Shown in pieces: positions 16,246 to 25,123 of a stretch of DNA of 64,000 bases (position 1 is the first letter of the stretch; each line of letters begins with the position of its first letter). The notes below the pieces were generated by a model. It did no database searches. It was not told the origin of the DNA and worked only from the letters and a program-made list of their open reading frames with translations. The translations under genes were made by a program, and so were the position numbers. Source of the DNA: Xanthomonas sp. Leaf131 (GTDB lineage: Bacteria > Pseudomonadota > Gammaproteobacteria > Xanthomonadales > Xanthomonadaceae); NCBI RefSeq assembly GCF_001423495.1, contig NZ_LMOG01000017.1, forward strand, positions 1 through 64,000, in the 5' to 3' direction.

Positions 16246-17277
16246 TTACAGGCCCAACAGGCGCTGGGCGTTGCGGTGGGCAATGCTGGCCTTGTCTGCA
16301 TCGCTGACAGGCAATGTGTCGATGAATGCACGTGCGCCATCCAGGCTCTGGTACGGATAATCGATGGAGTGCAGGATGCGCTCGGCTCCCATCAGGGCAT
16401 GGATGAACTGGAAGTGCGGCTGCGTCAGCATGCCGCTGGGGGTGACGTAGACATGTTCGCGATAGGTCCGCGTGATCGAGCGCGCAAGACCGGAGACTTG
16501 CTGCGGAATGGAATCCTCCAATCGCTGCAGGAAGAACGGCAGCATCTCACCCCAATGTCCGCTGATGACTTGCAGCCCGGAGTGGCGATCGAACGCGCCC
16601 GAGAGCAGCAGTCGCATGACCTGGATCCCAGCCTCGTTGTGCCAGCCCCAGGCAAACATCGATAGGCGTGCCGTCAGCTCGCGCTCGAAACCACCGTAGT
16701 ACGGAACCTGCACCGCTGCCAGCGTCAGTCCCGGATGGACAAACAGTGGCACCTTCAAAGCACTGTGCGCGGCCAGGATCTGCGCATAGCGTGCATCGTC
16801 CAGGAAGGTTCCGCCGGGACGCCCATTGATCAATGCGCCGCTCAACCCCAGCTGCCGAACAGCACGCTCGAGCTCGCGTGCCGCCGCATCCGGATCCTGC
16901 CATGGCAAGACCGCAAACCCGGCGAAGCGAGTCGGGTGGGCATGAATGGTTTCTGCCAGCCGATCGTTTGCGGCGCGGGCGAGAGCGATGGACTGTGCTG
17001 CAGGCAGCAGTTGCGGATAGCCGCCGTAAGAGAGCACCTGTACATCGATGCCCGCCGCATCCATCTCGGCGAGTCGCGCAGACCCCACCTCCAACGCCTT
17101 GCGTGTCGATTCACGCGAAGCCAGCACATGCGGGCGACTGCGATCATTCACCTGCTGGCCGTCCACCACACGGCTACCCCAATCGGCAACATAGGCTGCG
17201 GCGCCTTGGACAGCGTCACGCGTCGCTGCACCCATCGCCGGATCGAGCACATGCTCTTCGACGCAGATCATCTTCAT
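16246..17277 (-). CDS. Amidohydrolase-2 family, gamma-resorcylate decarboxylase-like metalloenzyme
   Basis: This 343-residue TIM-barrel protein has metal ligands of the decarboxylase subgroup at expected places: Glu7-x-His9 (CVEEH), His181 (FVHPG), His241 and Glu244 (SGHWGE) and Asp306 (SIDYP). Relatives decarboxylate or hydrolyse aromatic and related acids. Its operon partners (SDR, ABM, DJ-1) suggest handling of a reactive phenolic or quinoid compound, possibly plant-derived. The actual substrate cannot be read from sequence. Confidence 0.85.
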   Translation of the reverse strand: MKMICVEEHVLDPAMGAATRDAVQGAAAYVADWGSRVVDGQQVNDRSRPHVLASRESTRKALEVGSARLAEMDAAGIDVQVLSYGGYPQLLPAAQSIALARAANDRLAETIHAHPTRFAGFAVLPWQDPDAAARELERAVRQLGLSGALINGRPGGTFLDDARYAQILAAHSALKVPLFVHPGLTLAAVQVPYYGGFERELTARLSMFAWGWHNEAGIQVMRLLLSGAFDRHSGLQVISGHWGEMLPFFLQRLEDSIPQQVSGLARSITRTYREHVYVTPSGMLTQPHFQFIHALMGAERILHSIDYPYQSLDGARAFIDTLPVSDADKASIAHRNAQRLLGL

Positions 17278-17307
17278 GGCAGGTTCCTTGCTCTGCGTCG
17301 TCAGCCG

Positions 17308-18003
17308 TCAGGCCAACAGCGCGTCGCGCAGTGCCTCGCCCAGGCTGGCGGCGGATTGCGGGTTCTGGCCTGTGAGCAGGCGGCCATCGACCACGACGTT
17401 GTCTGCCCAGTTAACGGCATGCTGGTGCTGCGCGCCGCGCGCGACCAGTGTGGACGCCAGAAGGAACGGCACCACCTGCGTTGACTGCACCTCTGCTTCC
17501 TCCTCATCGGTAAACGCTGCCAGACGTTTGCCCGCAACCAGCAGGGTTCCGTCGGCCCGGCGAGCATTCACCAACGCCGCCGGGCCATGACACACCGCAG
17601 CCACCAATCCGCCGCCAGCGTCGATGTCGCGAACGACCGCCTGCACCGCTATGTCATCCGGAAAATCCCACATCGTGCCGTGGCCGCCAGCAAAGAAGAT
17701 GGCCGAGTAGCGTGAGGGATCGACCTGGTCGATCGGCAGGGTATGGCCGATGGCGTGGCGAAAGGTGGAATCGGCCCAATAGCGTGCGATGACCGGGTCG
17801 GTCAGGTCCTCCATGCCGTCCAGCGGCGCGTCACCGCCTCGGATGGATGCAAATTCCACCGCGATCCCGGCGTCATGCAGCTTCTGCAGCGGGTGCGTCA
17901 CTTCGGCCAGGTTGTAGCCGGTGGCGAGTCCTGTCTCTCCCTTCGTGGCGGTGCTGGTGACGACAAACAGAACTGGCTTGAGTCCGACGGCGGGTGTGGT
18001 CAT
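17308..18003 (-). CDS. DJ-1/PfpI family protein (class I glutamine amidotransferase-like, Hsp31-type)
   Basis: This 231-residue protein has the nucleophile elbow AAVCHGPAAL (Cys near residue 134) and an upstream GGHGTMWDF loop with a conserved Glu/Asp-rich start (NLAEVTHP). Relatives act as glyoxalase III, chaperones or isonitrile hydratases. The ATG at 18003 (MTTPAVGLKPVLFVVTS) gives the usual start of the fold, so the longer reading upstream is not used. It lies between the small ferredoxin-like gene and the amidohydrolase. Confidence 0.85.
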   Translation of the reverse strand: MTTPAVGLKPVLFVVTSTATKGETGLATGYNLAEVTHPLQKLHDAGIAVEFASIRGGDAPLDGMEDLTDPVIARYWADSTFRHAIGHTLPIDQVDPSRYSAIFFAGGHGTMWDFPDDIAVQAVVRDIDAGGGLVAAVCHGPAALVNARRADGTLLVAGKRLAAFTDEEEAEVQSTQVVPFLLASTLVARGAQHQHAVNWADNVVVDGRLLTGQNPQSAASLGEALRDALLA

Positions 18004-18062
18004 CGATGGATCCAGGTAGGCGAAGGTGGTATTCGAAACAGACGCGTGAATCCGCGAACGCG

Positions 18063-18362
18063 TCAGGCATTGCCTGGTGCGAACAACAGTTCCCAACTGG
18101 TGAAAGGGCCAAGCGGAATGATGTCCCAGTCGATCAGGCCGGCGACGGCCAACGGAAATTCACGCAGCGCATGGCGCGCGGCTTCCACGGATTCGCATTC
18201 AACGATCAATGCCACACCCGGTCGATCCTGGCGGAAATAAAAATCGCGAACGATGCCGCTTGTGTAGAGCTGCCATGCATGGCGAGCCTCGTCAGCCATG
18301 TGCGGCTGATAGGCCTGCATGGTTGCGCCGGACTGGGGAATGTCGAGACAAAGTAATTTCAT
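18063..18362 (-). CDS. Small ferredoxin-like protein (muconolactone isomerase/YciI-like)
   Basis: This 99-residue protein is compact alpha/beta with the strand pattern VALIVECES and a C-terminal WDIIPLGPFTSWELLF motif. These resemble muconolactone isomerase and YciI-type domains that bind small aromatic or lactone ligands. It is the first gene of the minus-strand operon and faces the LysR regulator across a 383-bp gap. A catalytic role is uncertain. Confidence 0.6.
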   Translation of the reverse strand: MKLLCLDIPQSGATMQAYQPHMADEARHAWQLYTSGIVRDFYFRQDRPGVALIVECESVEAARHALREFPLAVAGLIDWDIIPLGPFTSWELLFAPGNA

Positions 18363-18745
18363 TGCGTGATTTCCTGGAGTGACGATGGTGTAAGCATGCG
18401 GCCGAGCAGGCGTGCGGTTTCCGCAACGCGTGGGTCGAAATAAGCAGCGGTGTCCAGATCGCTGCGGATCGGTGCGACGTCTGCACCTTGATCGCCTTCT
18501 TACTGCGCCATTGCGCCCAACCAGCGACCGAGGCGATTGAGGTCGTGCACGCTGCCTCGGCCGGTATCGTTGCCCACACCTGATTCTTAGAGAAAATCAC
18601 CGTGCCGATGACTGACGCATCACCAACTAAATAGGCATCAGCGAGTCAGCGCCGGCAGAGTTTATCGTAGAATATCCATACTAATCGCTGAAAGTTTTTC
18701 CCTTTACTGTAGAAGCAAGGGAACCAATCCGGAGTTCGGTCGCAC
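18363..18745. promoter_or_regulatory. Divergent promoter region between the operon and LysR gene
   Basis: This 383-bp region contains no convincing gene. It must carry both divergent promoters. An AT-rich stretch at about 18655-18715 lies next to the LysR start, but no perfect T-N11-A dyad stands out. Short frames here are unlike proteins. Confidence 0.45.
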
Positions 18746-19699
18746 ATGAGAGATCCACTGGATGGTGTTGCACTGTTTGTCGAGGTCGTCAACGCAGGTG
18801 GCTTTGCGCGCGCCGCCGAACAGCTGTCATTGACGCGCTCGGCGGTGGGCAAGGCGGTGGCACGTATCGAAGAACGCCTGGGTGTACGCTTGTTCCATCG
18901 CACCACGCGCACCCAGAGCCTGACCGAGGATGGTCAGCTTTACTACGATTTCTGTTTGCGTGCACTGGAAGAAATTCATTCCGCGCAGGCATTGCTCGAA
19001 TCCGGACAGGATGACATCACCGGACGCGTACGCATCACCATGCCGGTCTTGTTCGGTCAGCACTGCGCCGCGCACATATTGTTCGCGTTGGCGCAGGAAC
19101 ATCCCAGGCTGGAGCTCGAGTTGCATTTTAGCGATCAGACAGTGGATCTGATTGCAGAGGGATTCGATCTTGCGATCCGTTTCGGACCGCTCGCACCGGT
19201 ACCAAGCTTGCGCTCACGGCACTTGGCGATTCAGCGCAAGCTGTTGTGTGCTGCGCCGGCGTATCTGGCGGCAAGAGGCCATCCGCATACTTTGGCAGAC
19301 CTGAGTGGGCATGCAGCGGTGTTGTATCAGCGGCGCGATTACACGCAGGCTTGGAGCGTGTGCGACAAAGATGGGCAACCCAGGACTGTCACGCTCGCAC
19401 CACGCATCCGGTTGAACGACCTGTCGTGCATTGCCGAAGCGGTGGCCGCAGGCATGGGAATCGGCTGGCTGCCATCGTGGCTGGTACGCGATCGTCTGCG
19501 ATCGGGCGCCATAGTGCAGCTCTTGCCGGACTATCCGCCATCGACGATGGATTGCCATGCGCTGTGGCCCGAAACACGACAGATGCCGAAGCGGCTACGT
19601 CACATCCTCGACCTGCTCGCAATCGGCCTACCGGAGTTCATGGTGCTCGACCCGGGCAAGCCTGCCAGCCGTCCACGCAATGTGGATCCCGGCAGATGA
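18746..19699 (+). CDS. LysR-family transcriptional regulator
   Basis: This 317-residue protein has an N-terminal HTH (FVEVVNAGGFARAAEQLSLTRSAVGKAVARIEERLGVRLFHRTTR, described in part) and a periplasmic-binding-protein-like effector domain. Its RFGPLAP segment is typical of the DsdC/AaeR-like branch. Such regulators usually activate an adjacent divergent operon on binding an aromatic or related inducer. The divergent five-gene operon and the downstream secreted ABM gene are its likely targets. Confidence 0.9.
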   Translation: MRDPLDGVALFVEVVNAGGFARAAEQLSLTRSAVGKAVARIEERLGVRLFHRTTRTQSLTEDGQLYYDFCLRALEEIHSAQALLESGQDDITGRVRITMPVLFGQHCAAHILFALAQEHPRLELELHFSDQTVDLIAEGFDLAIRFGPLAPVPSLRSRHLAIQRKLLCAAPAYLAARGHPHTLADLSGHAAVLYQRRDYTQAWSVCDKDGQPRTVTLAPRIRLNDLSCIAEAVAAGMGIGWLPSWLVRDRLRSGAIVQLLPDYPPSTMDCHALWPETRQMPKRLRHILDLLAIGLPEFMVLDPGKPASRPRNVDPGR

Positions 19700-19752
19700 T
19701 CGCCAACTTGCTTGAGCGTGGACCCTACCTCTTCCTTCCTGGAGATCCGCTG

Positions 19753-20142
19753 ATGATGCACCGCCTTACCCTCATCGTTGTTGCACTGCTGCTGTCATTG
19801 CAGGCAGCCGCCGCACGTGCAGCAGAATCGATTCCACCCGGCGTCGTGGTACGTGTCGCGCAGCTCGAGATCGCGCCGGCGCAGTTGGAACGTTATACGC
19901 AACTGGTGAAGGAGGAAATGGCGATCTCCGCACGCGACGAACCCGGCGTGATCGCGATCTACTCGGTCGCAGAAAAAGAACATCCGAGCCGGCTACATTT
20001 CTTCGAGATCTATGCCGACGAGCAGGCCTATCGCTCGCATATCGCCTCTCCACACTTCCGGCGCTATGCGGAGCAGACGGCACCGATGATCCGCTCGCGC
20101 AGGCTGATCGAGACCACCCCGCTACAGCTGAGTGCGAAGTAA
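19753..20142 (+). CDS. Exported ABM-domain protein, putative quinol monooxygenase
   Basis: This 129-residue protein has a signal peptide (about 1-24, ending Ala-Arg-Ala-Ala) followed by an ABM ferredoxin-like domain (EPGVIAIYSVAEKEHPSRLHFFEIYADE and a SPHFRRYAEQTAPMI helix). GGAG lies eight bases before tandem ATGs. It is the periplasmic counterpart of the cytosolic ABM protein encoded at 15104. Fifty-three bases separate it from the LysR gene, so the two may be co-transcribed. Confidence 0.8.
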   Translation: MMHRLTLIVVALLLSLQAAAARAAESIPPGVVVRVAQLEIAPAQLERYTQLVKEEMAISARDEPGVIAIYSVAEKEHPSRLHFFEIYADEQAYRSHIASPHFRRYAEQTAPMIRSRRLIETTPLQLSAK

Positions 20143-20198
20143 CCAGGGTTGCCCATCCGATCAGTTACTGAGCCCTGCAACCCGATGGAAGACATCAA

Positions 20199-20215
20199 GC
20201 CCCCGCTTGCGGGGC
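20199..20215. terminator. GC hairpin between convergent genes
   Basis: GCCCCCGC and GCGGGGC form a short strong stem between the convergent ABM and mesD genes. No T-run is present, so a bidirectional terminator is only possible. Confidence 0.35.
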
Positions 20216-20320
20216 CCCGATGTTGTTGCGTCGCCGGTATCGGCCACCAGTTGCACCGGCAGGATGGAGCGCGCATCGCCTCCACGCCTTCGGCCGCCGA
20301 TCTACGCAAGCACTAGCGCG

Positions 20321-21352
20321 CTACCGCGCTGCCAGTTCTGCACGGATGATGTCTGCGCCTGCGCTGAGGGCAGTGAGTTTGCCTCTTGCGACGTGTCGGG
20401 CGAGCGGCGCCATTCCGCAGTTGGTGGACGGGTAGAGCTTGTCGGCATCGACAAACCGAAGCGCCTTGCGCAGCGTGTCGGCCACTTCCTGCGGTGTTTC
20501 GATCGTATTGCTTGCCACGTCGATGGCGCCAACCATCACCTTCTTGCCGCGCACCAGTTCGATCAGATCGATCGGCACATGCGAGTTGTGGCACTCCAGC
20601 GAAATGATGTCGATATTGGACGTCTGAAGCTTGGGGAACGACTCTTCGTACTGACGCCACTCCGACCCCAGGGTCTGCTTCCAATCGGTATTGGCCTTGA
20701 TGCCGTAGCCATAGCAGATATGCACGGCGGTCTCGCAGGTGAGCCCTTCGATGGCCCGTTCAAGGGTGGCAACACCCCAGTCGTTGACCTCGTCGAAGAA
20801 GACATTGAAGGCCGGCTCATCGAACTGGATGATATCCACGCCGGCAGCTTCGAGCTCCCTGGCTTCCTGATTGAGGATCTTGGCGAATTCCCATGCCAGC
20901 TTTTCGCGGCTTTTGTAGTGCGCATCAAAGAGGGTGTCGATCATCGTCATGGGGCCGGGTAGCGCCCATTTGATCGGCTGCTTGGTTTGCTGGCGCAGGA
21001 ACCTGGCATCGTCGACGAAGACAGACTTGGGCCGGCTCACCGCGCCAACGACGGTCGGCACGCTGGCGTCATAGCGATCGCGAATCCTGACGGTCTCGCG
21101 CTTTTCAAAATCCACACCGCTGAGGTGTTCGATGAAGGTGGTGACGAAATGCTGGCGGGTCTGCTCGCCGTCGCTGACGATATCGATGCCGGCGTGCTGC
21201 TGTTCCTGCAGCGACAGGCGCAATGCGTCCTGCTTGCCTTCGATCAGTTCCTCGTCCTGCAGCTTCCAGGGAGACCAGAGTTTTTCGGGCTGCGCGAGCC
21301 AAGACGGCTTGGGCAGGCTACCGGCGGTTGAGGTGGGGAGCAGCTTTGTCAT
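20321..21352 (-). CDS. mesD: Core (folate-independent type) methionine synthase MesD
   Basis: This 343-residue protein corresponds only to the catalytic C-terminal domain of MetE. The zinc/homocysteine ligands are intact: His211-x-Cys213, Glu253 and Cys312. It lacks the N-terminal MetE half needed to bind polyglutamyl methyl-folate. Together with the adjacent DUF1852 gene this matches the MesD/MesX system, in which methionine formation requires MesX and oxygen and the methyl donor is unsettled. It lies 28 bases downstream of mesX, probably in one transcript, with a weak ribosome binding site. Confidence 0.85.
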   Translation of the reverse strand: MTKLLPTSTAGSLPKPSWLAQPEKLWSPWKLQDEELIEGKQDALRLSLQEQQHAGIDIVSDGEQTRQHFVTTFIEHLSGVDFEKRETVRIRDRYDASVPTVVGAVSRPKSVFVDDARFLRQQTKQPIKWALPGPMTMIDTLFDAHYKSREKLAWEFAKILNQEARELEAAGVDIIQFDEPAFNVFFDEVNDWGVATLERAIEGLTCETAVHICYGYGIKANTDWKQTLGSEWRQYEESFPKLQTSNIDIISLECHNSHVPIDLIELVRGKKVMVGAIDVASNTIETPQEVADTLRKALRFVDADKLYPSTNCGMAPLARHVARGKLTALSAGADIIRAELAAR

Positions 21353-21380
21353 GATGAGTGATGTCTTGCGTTCGTGTTGA

Positions 21381-22364
21381 TTAGACAGCGTGGCTGGAGG
21401 CCCACTGCTCGAGAATGTTCCCGTAGGGCTTGATGAAGTGCTCCTGCGTGAATTTGCCCTGCGTCACCGCGAGCTGACTGCGCTCTTCGCGGTCGTAGAC
21501 GATCTGGGTAGACGAGTAATCCTGATGCTTCAGGCTCGGCTGGTAGATGGCACCTGCTGCGGAATTGGCGTTGTAGATCTCTGGCCGGTAAATCTTCTGG
21601 AACGTCTCCATGGTGCTGATGGTGCCGATCAGCTCGAGATTGGTGTAGTCGTTCAGCAGGTCGCCGAGAAAGTAAAACGCCAAGGGGGCGACGCTGTTGG
21701 GCGGCATGAAATAGCGCACCTGCAGGCCCATCTTCTCGAAATACCGATCGGTCAATGACCCTTCGTCCTGCCTGTATTCGATGCCCAGGATGGGGTGCTG
21801 GTTTCCGGTGCGGTGATAGACCTTGCTGCTGGAGACGCTGATGCAGATGACCGGCGGCTTGGTGAACCGCGCCTTGTAGGCGTCCGAGTGCACGAAGTGC
21901 TTGAACAGCTTGCCATGCAGGCTGCCGAAATCATTCGGCAGGCTGAAGTTGGACGCGTCCTGATTGTGCGCTGGCAGCAGCACGCTGAAATCGTAGTCGC
22001 GCACATAGGAGGAAAAATTATTCCCTGCAATGCCGTCGATGCGCGCGCCGGTCGTTTTATCGAGGATGCTGGGTTTCAATATCTCGATCAACGGAAATGC
22101 ATCGCCTGTTTCGCTCCCACCGATCTTCATCTCGACAGAGATGATTTCGAGTTCGACCGCGTAGCGGTCAAGCGTGGGATTATCCCAATGCGCCAGGTCG
22201 TTGAAACGGTTGTTAATCATCGCCAGCGTGTTACGCAAATTTTCCTGACGACGCTGCCCCCTGGCCAGGTTGGCAAAGTTGGTCGTGTTGCGCGTATTGG
22301 CCGCGGGACGGTAGTCCTCATCGAACCAAAGGCTCTTGATGGTGAAGGTCAATTCCTGAGTCAT
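21381..22364 (-). CDS. mesX: DUF1852 protein MesX, partner of MesD
   Basis: This 327-residue protein has the full length of the DUF1852 family and starts MTQELTFTIKSLWFDEDY. It has no signal peptide or membrane helix. Family knowledge: MesX is required together with oxygen for the core methionine synthase MesD, and the chemistry is not known. Here it directly precedes mesD. The ATG at 22364 was selected because the family begins there. Longer upstream reading would run into non-conserved sequence. Confidence 0.85.
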   Translation of the reverse strand: MTQELTFTIKSLWFDEDYRPAANTRNTTNFANLARGQRRQENLRNTLAMINNRFNDLAHWDNPTLDRYAVELEIISVEMKIGGSETGDAFPLIEILKPSILDKTTGARIDGIAGNNFSSYVRDYDFSVLLPAHNQDASNFSLPNDFGSLHGKLFKHFVHSDAYKARFTKPPVICISVSSSKVYHRTGNQHPILGIEYRQDEGSLTDRYFEKMGLQVRYFMPPNSVAPLAFYFLGDLLNDYTNLELIGTISTMETFQKIYRPEIYNANSAAGAIYQPSLKHQDYSSTQIVYDREERSQLAVTQGKFTQEHFIKPYGNILEQWASSHAV

Positions 22365-22532
22365 TGCAAGCTGACGCCTTGTTTCGAGATTAAATACGAG
22401 CGCACTTTTCAGCGAAGCTGTTGATGCCTGCTGGATGGAAGCCGGAACTCTGGATCGGCGGGCCATCGCCAACGGATCCGGTGGCCGAAGACGGCGTGGT
22501 GGCCCGCCAGGCAACCGTGGGCGGGATAGGCC

Positions 22533-23126
22533 TCAAGCCGCAGCTACTTTTTCTGCGGCGATGGAACTTGGCTGGCGCGTCAATGCGATCAGCGGCAATG
22601 CCCGCTGCACCGCCAGCCTGGCCCGCTCGGCCAGCGCCTCGTTGTGCACGCGGTAATCCAGAAAGTCGCGGTCGGTGGCGTAGACGCCCAGCGGCAATGT
22701 GCGTGCCTGGAAGAAACTGAAAAGCGGCCGCAATTGGTGGTCGATCACCAACGCATGGCGCTCGCTGCCGCCGGTGGCAGCCAACAGGACGGGCGTGTCG
22801 ATCAAGGCATCCTGATGGATGAAGTCGAAGAAGTGCTTGAACAGCCCGGTAAAGGAGCCGCGATAGACCGGTGTTGTCACCACCAACACGTCGGCCTGCT
22901 CCACGGCGATCAGTTCCTGCTCCACCGTTGCAGGCAGCTGGGAGCGCCAGATTGCACCAGCGAACTGCGGTGCCAACGCGCCGAGTTCGACCAGCTGTTG
23001 CTCGCACGGCACGGCGTCGGCGATCAGCGCCAGCAGGTGCTCAGCCAGAGCGACGGCCTTGGAGGGGCGTTGCAGCCCGCCGGAGACCGCAACGACGCGG
23101 AGTGGGGGTGGCACGTTGACAGTCAT
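22533..23126 (-). CDS. NADPH-dependent FMN reductase (MsuE/SsuE-like)
   Basis: This 197-residue flavodoxin-fold protein has an AVSGGLQRPSKA phosphate-binding loop near residue 13 and a TPVYRGSFTGLFKHFFDF motif near 80-97, both typical of MsuE/SsuE flavin reductases. These deliver reduced FMN to oxygen-dependent monooxygenases of sulfur metabolism. It is 168 bases upstream of mesX on the same strand. Because MesX action needs oxygen, supply of reduced flavin to MesX is an attractive but unproven idea. Confidence 0.85.
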   Translation of the reverse strand: MTVNVPPPLRVVAVSGGLQRPSKAVALAEHLLALIADAVPCEQQLVELGALAPQFAGAIWRSQLPATVEQELIAVEQADVLVVTTPVYRGSFTGLFKHFFDFIHQDALIDTPVLLAATGGSERHALVIDHQLRPLFSFFQARTLPLGVYATDRDFLDYRVHNEALAERARLAVQRALPLIALTRQPSSIAAEKVAAA

Positions 23127-23223
23127 GTGGGGCGACCTGGAACGACGAACCCCGATGCTAGGGCTGGCATTCAATGAAGTAAAATGGTGTTATTTCAACA
23201 ATCCATGAATTCGGATCATCTGA
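23127..23223. promoter_or_regulatory. Divergent promoter with MetR-like dyad
   Basis: The 97 bp between the FMN reductase and the MetR-like gene contains TTCA-N8-TGAA (23194-23209) and TTCAATGAA (about 23170-23178). These recall the TGAA/TTCA half-sites bound by MetR. It probably controls both directions. Confidence 0.45.
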
Positions 23224-24141
23224 ATGCTTGAGCGCATCCATCTCACCATCGTCCAGCAGGTCGAGCAGCAGGGCTCGCTGACCGCCGCCGCCGGTGTGTT
23301 GAACCTGACCCAGTCGGCGCTGAGCCACAGCATGAAAAAGCTGGAGCAGCAGTTGGGCACCGACGTCTGGCTGCGCGAGGGGCGCAGCCTGCGCCTGACC
23401 CAGGCTGGCCAGTATCTGCTGGCGGTGGCGAACCGGGTGCTGCCGCAACTGGATCTGGCCGAAGAGCGCCTGGGGCAGTTCGCGCAGGGTGAACGCGGTG
23501 CGCTGCGCATCGGCATGGAATGCCATCCCTGCTACCAGTGGCTGCTCAAGCTGGTGGCGCCCTATCTGGCCACCTGGCCGGATGTGGATGTGGACGTCAA
23601 ACAGAAGTTCCAGTTCGGCGGCATTGGCGCGCTGTTCGGCTATGAGATCGATCTACTGGTCACACCCGACCCGCTGTTCAAGCCAGGGCTGACGTTCGAG
23701 CCGGTATTCGACTACGAGCAGGTGCTCGTCGTGGCCAAGGGCCACGCGCTGGCGTCGGCTGCCTACGTCAAGCCACAGCAGCTGACACGCGAGGTGCTCA
23801 TCAGCTACCCCGTAGACCTTGAGCGGCTGGACATCTACAGCCAGTTCCTGCTGCCGGCCGGTGTCACGCCCAGGCGTCACAAAGCCATCGAAACCACCGA
23901 CATCATGATGCAGATGGTAGCCAGCGGCCGCGGCGTGGCCGCCATGCCACGCTGGCTGGTGGAGGAATATGCCTCCAGGATGGACGTGGTGCCGGTGCGG
24001 CTGGGTGCGCGCGGCATCCCCAAGCAGATCTTCCTGGGCGCACGCGAGGCGGATATCGCCGTCGATTACCTGCGGGCCTTCATCGAACTGGCCCGGCAGC
24101 CTGCCAATGCCACTGCCACTACGCCCAGAGCCAACGGATGA
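23224..24141 (+). CDS. metR: MetR-like LysR-family regulator of methionine synthesis
   Basis: This 305-residue LysR protein resembles E. coli MetR in its HTH (GSLTAAAGVLNLTQSALSHSMKKLE, partly quoted) and in the GMECHPCYQWLLKL effector-domain segment typical of MetR. MetR activates met genes with homocysteine as co-effector. It is divergent from the FMN reductase/mesX/mesD group, whose transcription it likely controls. The MetF-like gene lies 100 bases downstream. Confidence 0.85.
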   Translation: MLERIHLTIVQQVEQQGSLTAAAGVLNLTQSALSHSMKKLEQQLGTDVWLREGRSLRLTQAGQYLLAVANRVLPQLDLAEERLGQFAQGERGALRIGMECHPCYQWLLKLVAPYLATWPDVDVDVKQKFQFGGIGALFGYEIDLLVTPDPLFKPGLTFEPVFDYEQVLVVAKGHALASAAYVKPQQLTREVLISYPVDLERLDIYSQFLLPAGVTPRRHKAIETTDIMMQMVASGRGVAAMPRWLVEEYASRMDVVPVRLGARGIPKQIFLGAREADIAVDYLRAFIELARQPANATATTPRANG

Positions 24142-24241
24142 ACACCACCGCCAAGCGCTTATGCCATGGCGCCCTTCGCGTGCGATCCGCGTTGACGTGC
24201 CAGAGCCACCCAGTCACCACCAGCGGACGGCAGCACCGTTG

Positions 24242-25123
24242 ATGTCTCCGCAGACGCCCAGCCGCGCCAGCACCATCACCGATGCCTATTCGTTGGAGGT
24301 CGGCGCAAACGACATTGCCGAGCTGACCGCGGCGGCGCCTCGGATCATGCGTGGCTCAACCATTGCCATCCCCTACCTGCCGAGCCAGGACAACGGTGCG
24401 CGATTGGCCGCCGCGCAAAGAGTGCGCGCACTCGGCTTTGCGCCGATGCCGCATCTTTCCGCACGCCGCATCGCCTCGCTCGACGAGCTACACACATTCG
24501 TCAGGCGCGCCGTCGATGAGGCCGGCGTTGAGCGCTGTTTGGTGATCGCGGGTGATGCGCCTTCTGCGATCGGGCCGTTTTCGGACAGCGTGTCGCTGAT
24601 CGATACAGGTGTTTTCGAGCGCTCGGGCATCAAGACCATCGGCGTGGCGGGACATCCGGAAGGACATCCGAACATGCGCGCAGCCGAGCAATGGGATGTG
24701 CTGCAACGCAAGTGTCGCAGCATCGCCGAGCACGGCATGGCGCCACTGATCGTCACCCAATTCGTATTCGATGCCGACATCGTGCTGGCGTGGTTGGACG
24801 CACTGCGCGCGCGTGGCATTGAATCTCCCGTGCGTGTGGGCGTGCCCGGACCTGCTAGCGTCGCGGTGCTCGCACGTTATGCCGCACGCTGCGGTGTCGG
24901 TGCGTGCGCATCGATGCTGTCCAAGTACGGCATCTCGATCGGCAAGCTGTTCAGTAGCGCGGGGCCGGATCGCTTTGTCGATCGCCTCGCCACTGGTCTC
25001 ACTCAAGCGCATGGCGACGTCAGCCTGCACGTGTTTCCCTTCGGCGGCATCGCGCAGTCTGTTGCGTGGGTGGAGCAGTATCGCTCGCGCACTGCAGTGC
25101 ACATATCGCCCTCGGCATCGTGA
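24242..25123 (+). CDS. MetF-like methylenetetrahydrofolate reductase family protein
   Basis: This 293-residue TIM-barrel protein is close in length to MetF. It shows the GVAGHPEGHPN segment and later QFVFDADIVLAWLDAL and RVGVPGPASV, as in the MTHFR family, but is clearly diverged. MTHFR enzymes make 5-methyl-tetrahydrofolate using FADH2. Its placement beside a supposedly folate-independent methionine synthase is notable. It could be a specialised C1 enzyme that feeds or replaces the methyl donor. The ATG at 24242 has no strong ribosome binding site. Confidence 0.75.
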   Translation: MSPQTPSRASTITDAYSLEVGANDIAELTAAAPRIMRGSTIAIPYLPSQDNGARLAAAQRVRALGFAPMPHLSARRIASLDELHTFVRRAVDEAGVERCLVIAGDAPSAIGPFSDSVSLIDTGVFERSGIKTIGVAGHPEGHPNMRAAEQWDVLQRKCRSIAEHGMAPLIVTQFVFDADIVLAWLDALRARGIESPVRVGVPGPASVAVLARYAARCGVGACASMLSKYGISIGKLFSSAGPDRFVDRLATGLTQAHGDVSLHVFPFGGIAQSVAWVEQYRSRTAVHISPSAS

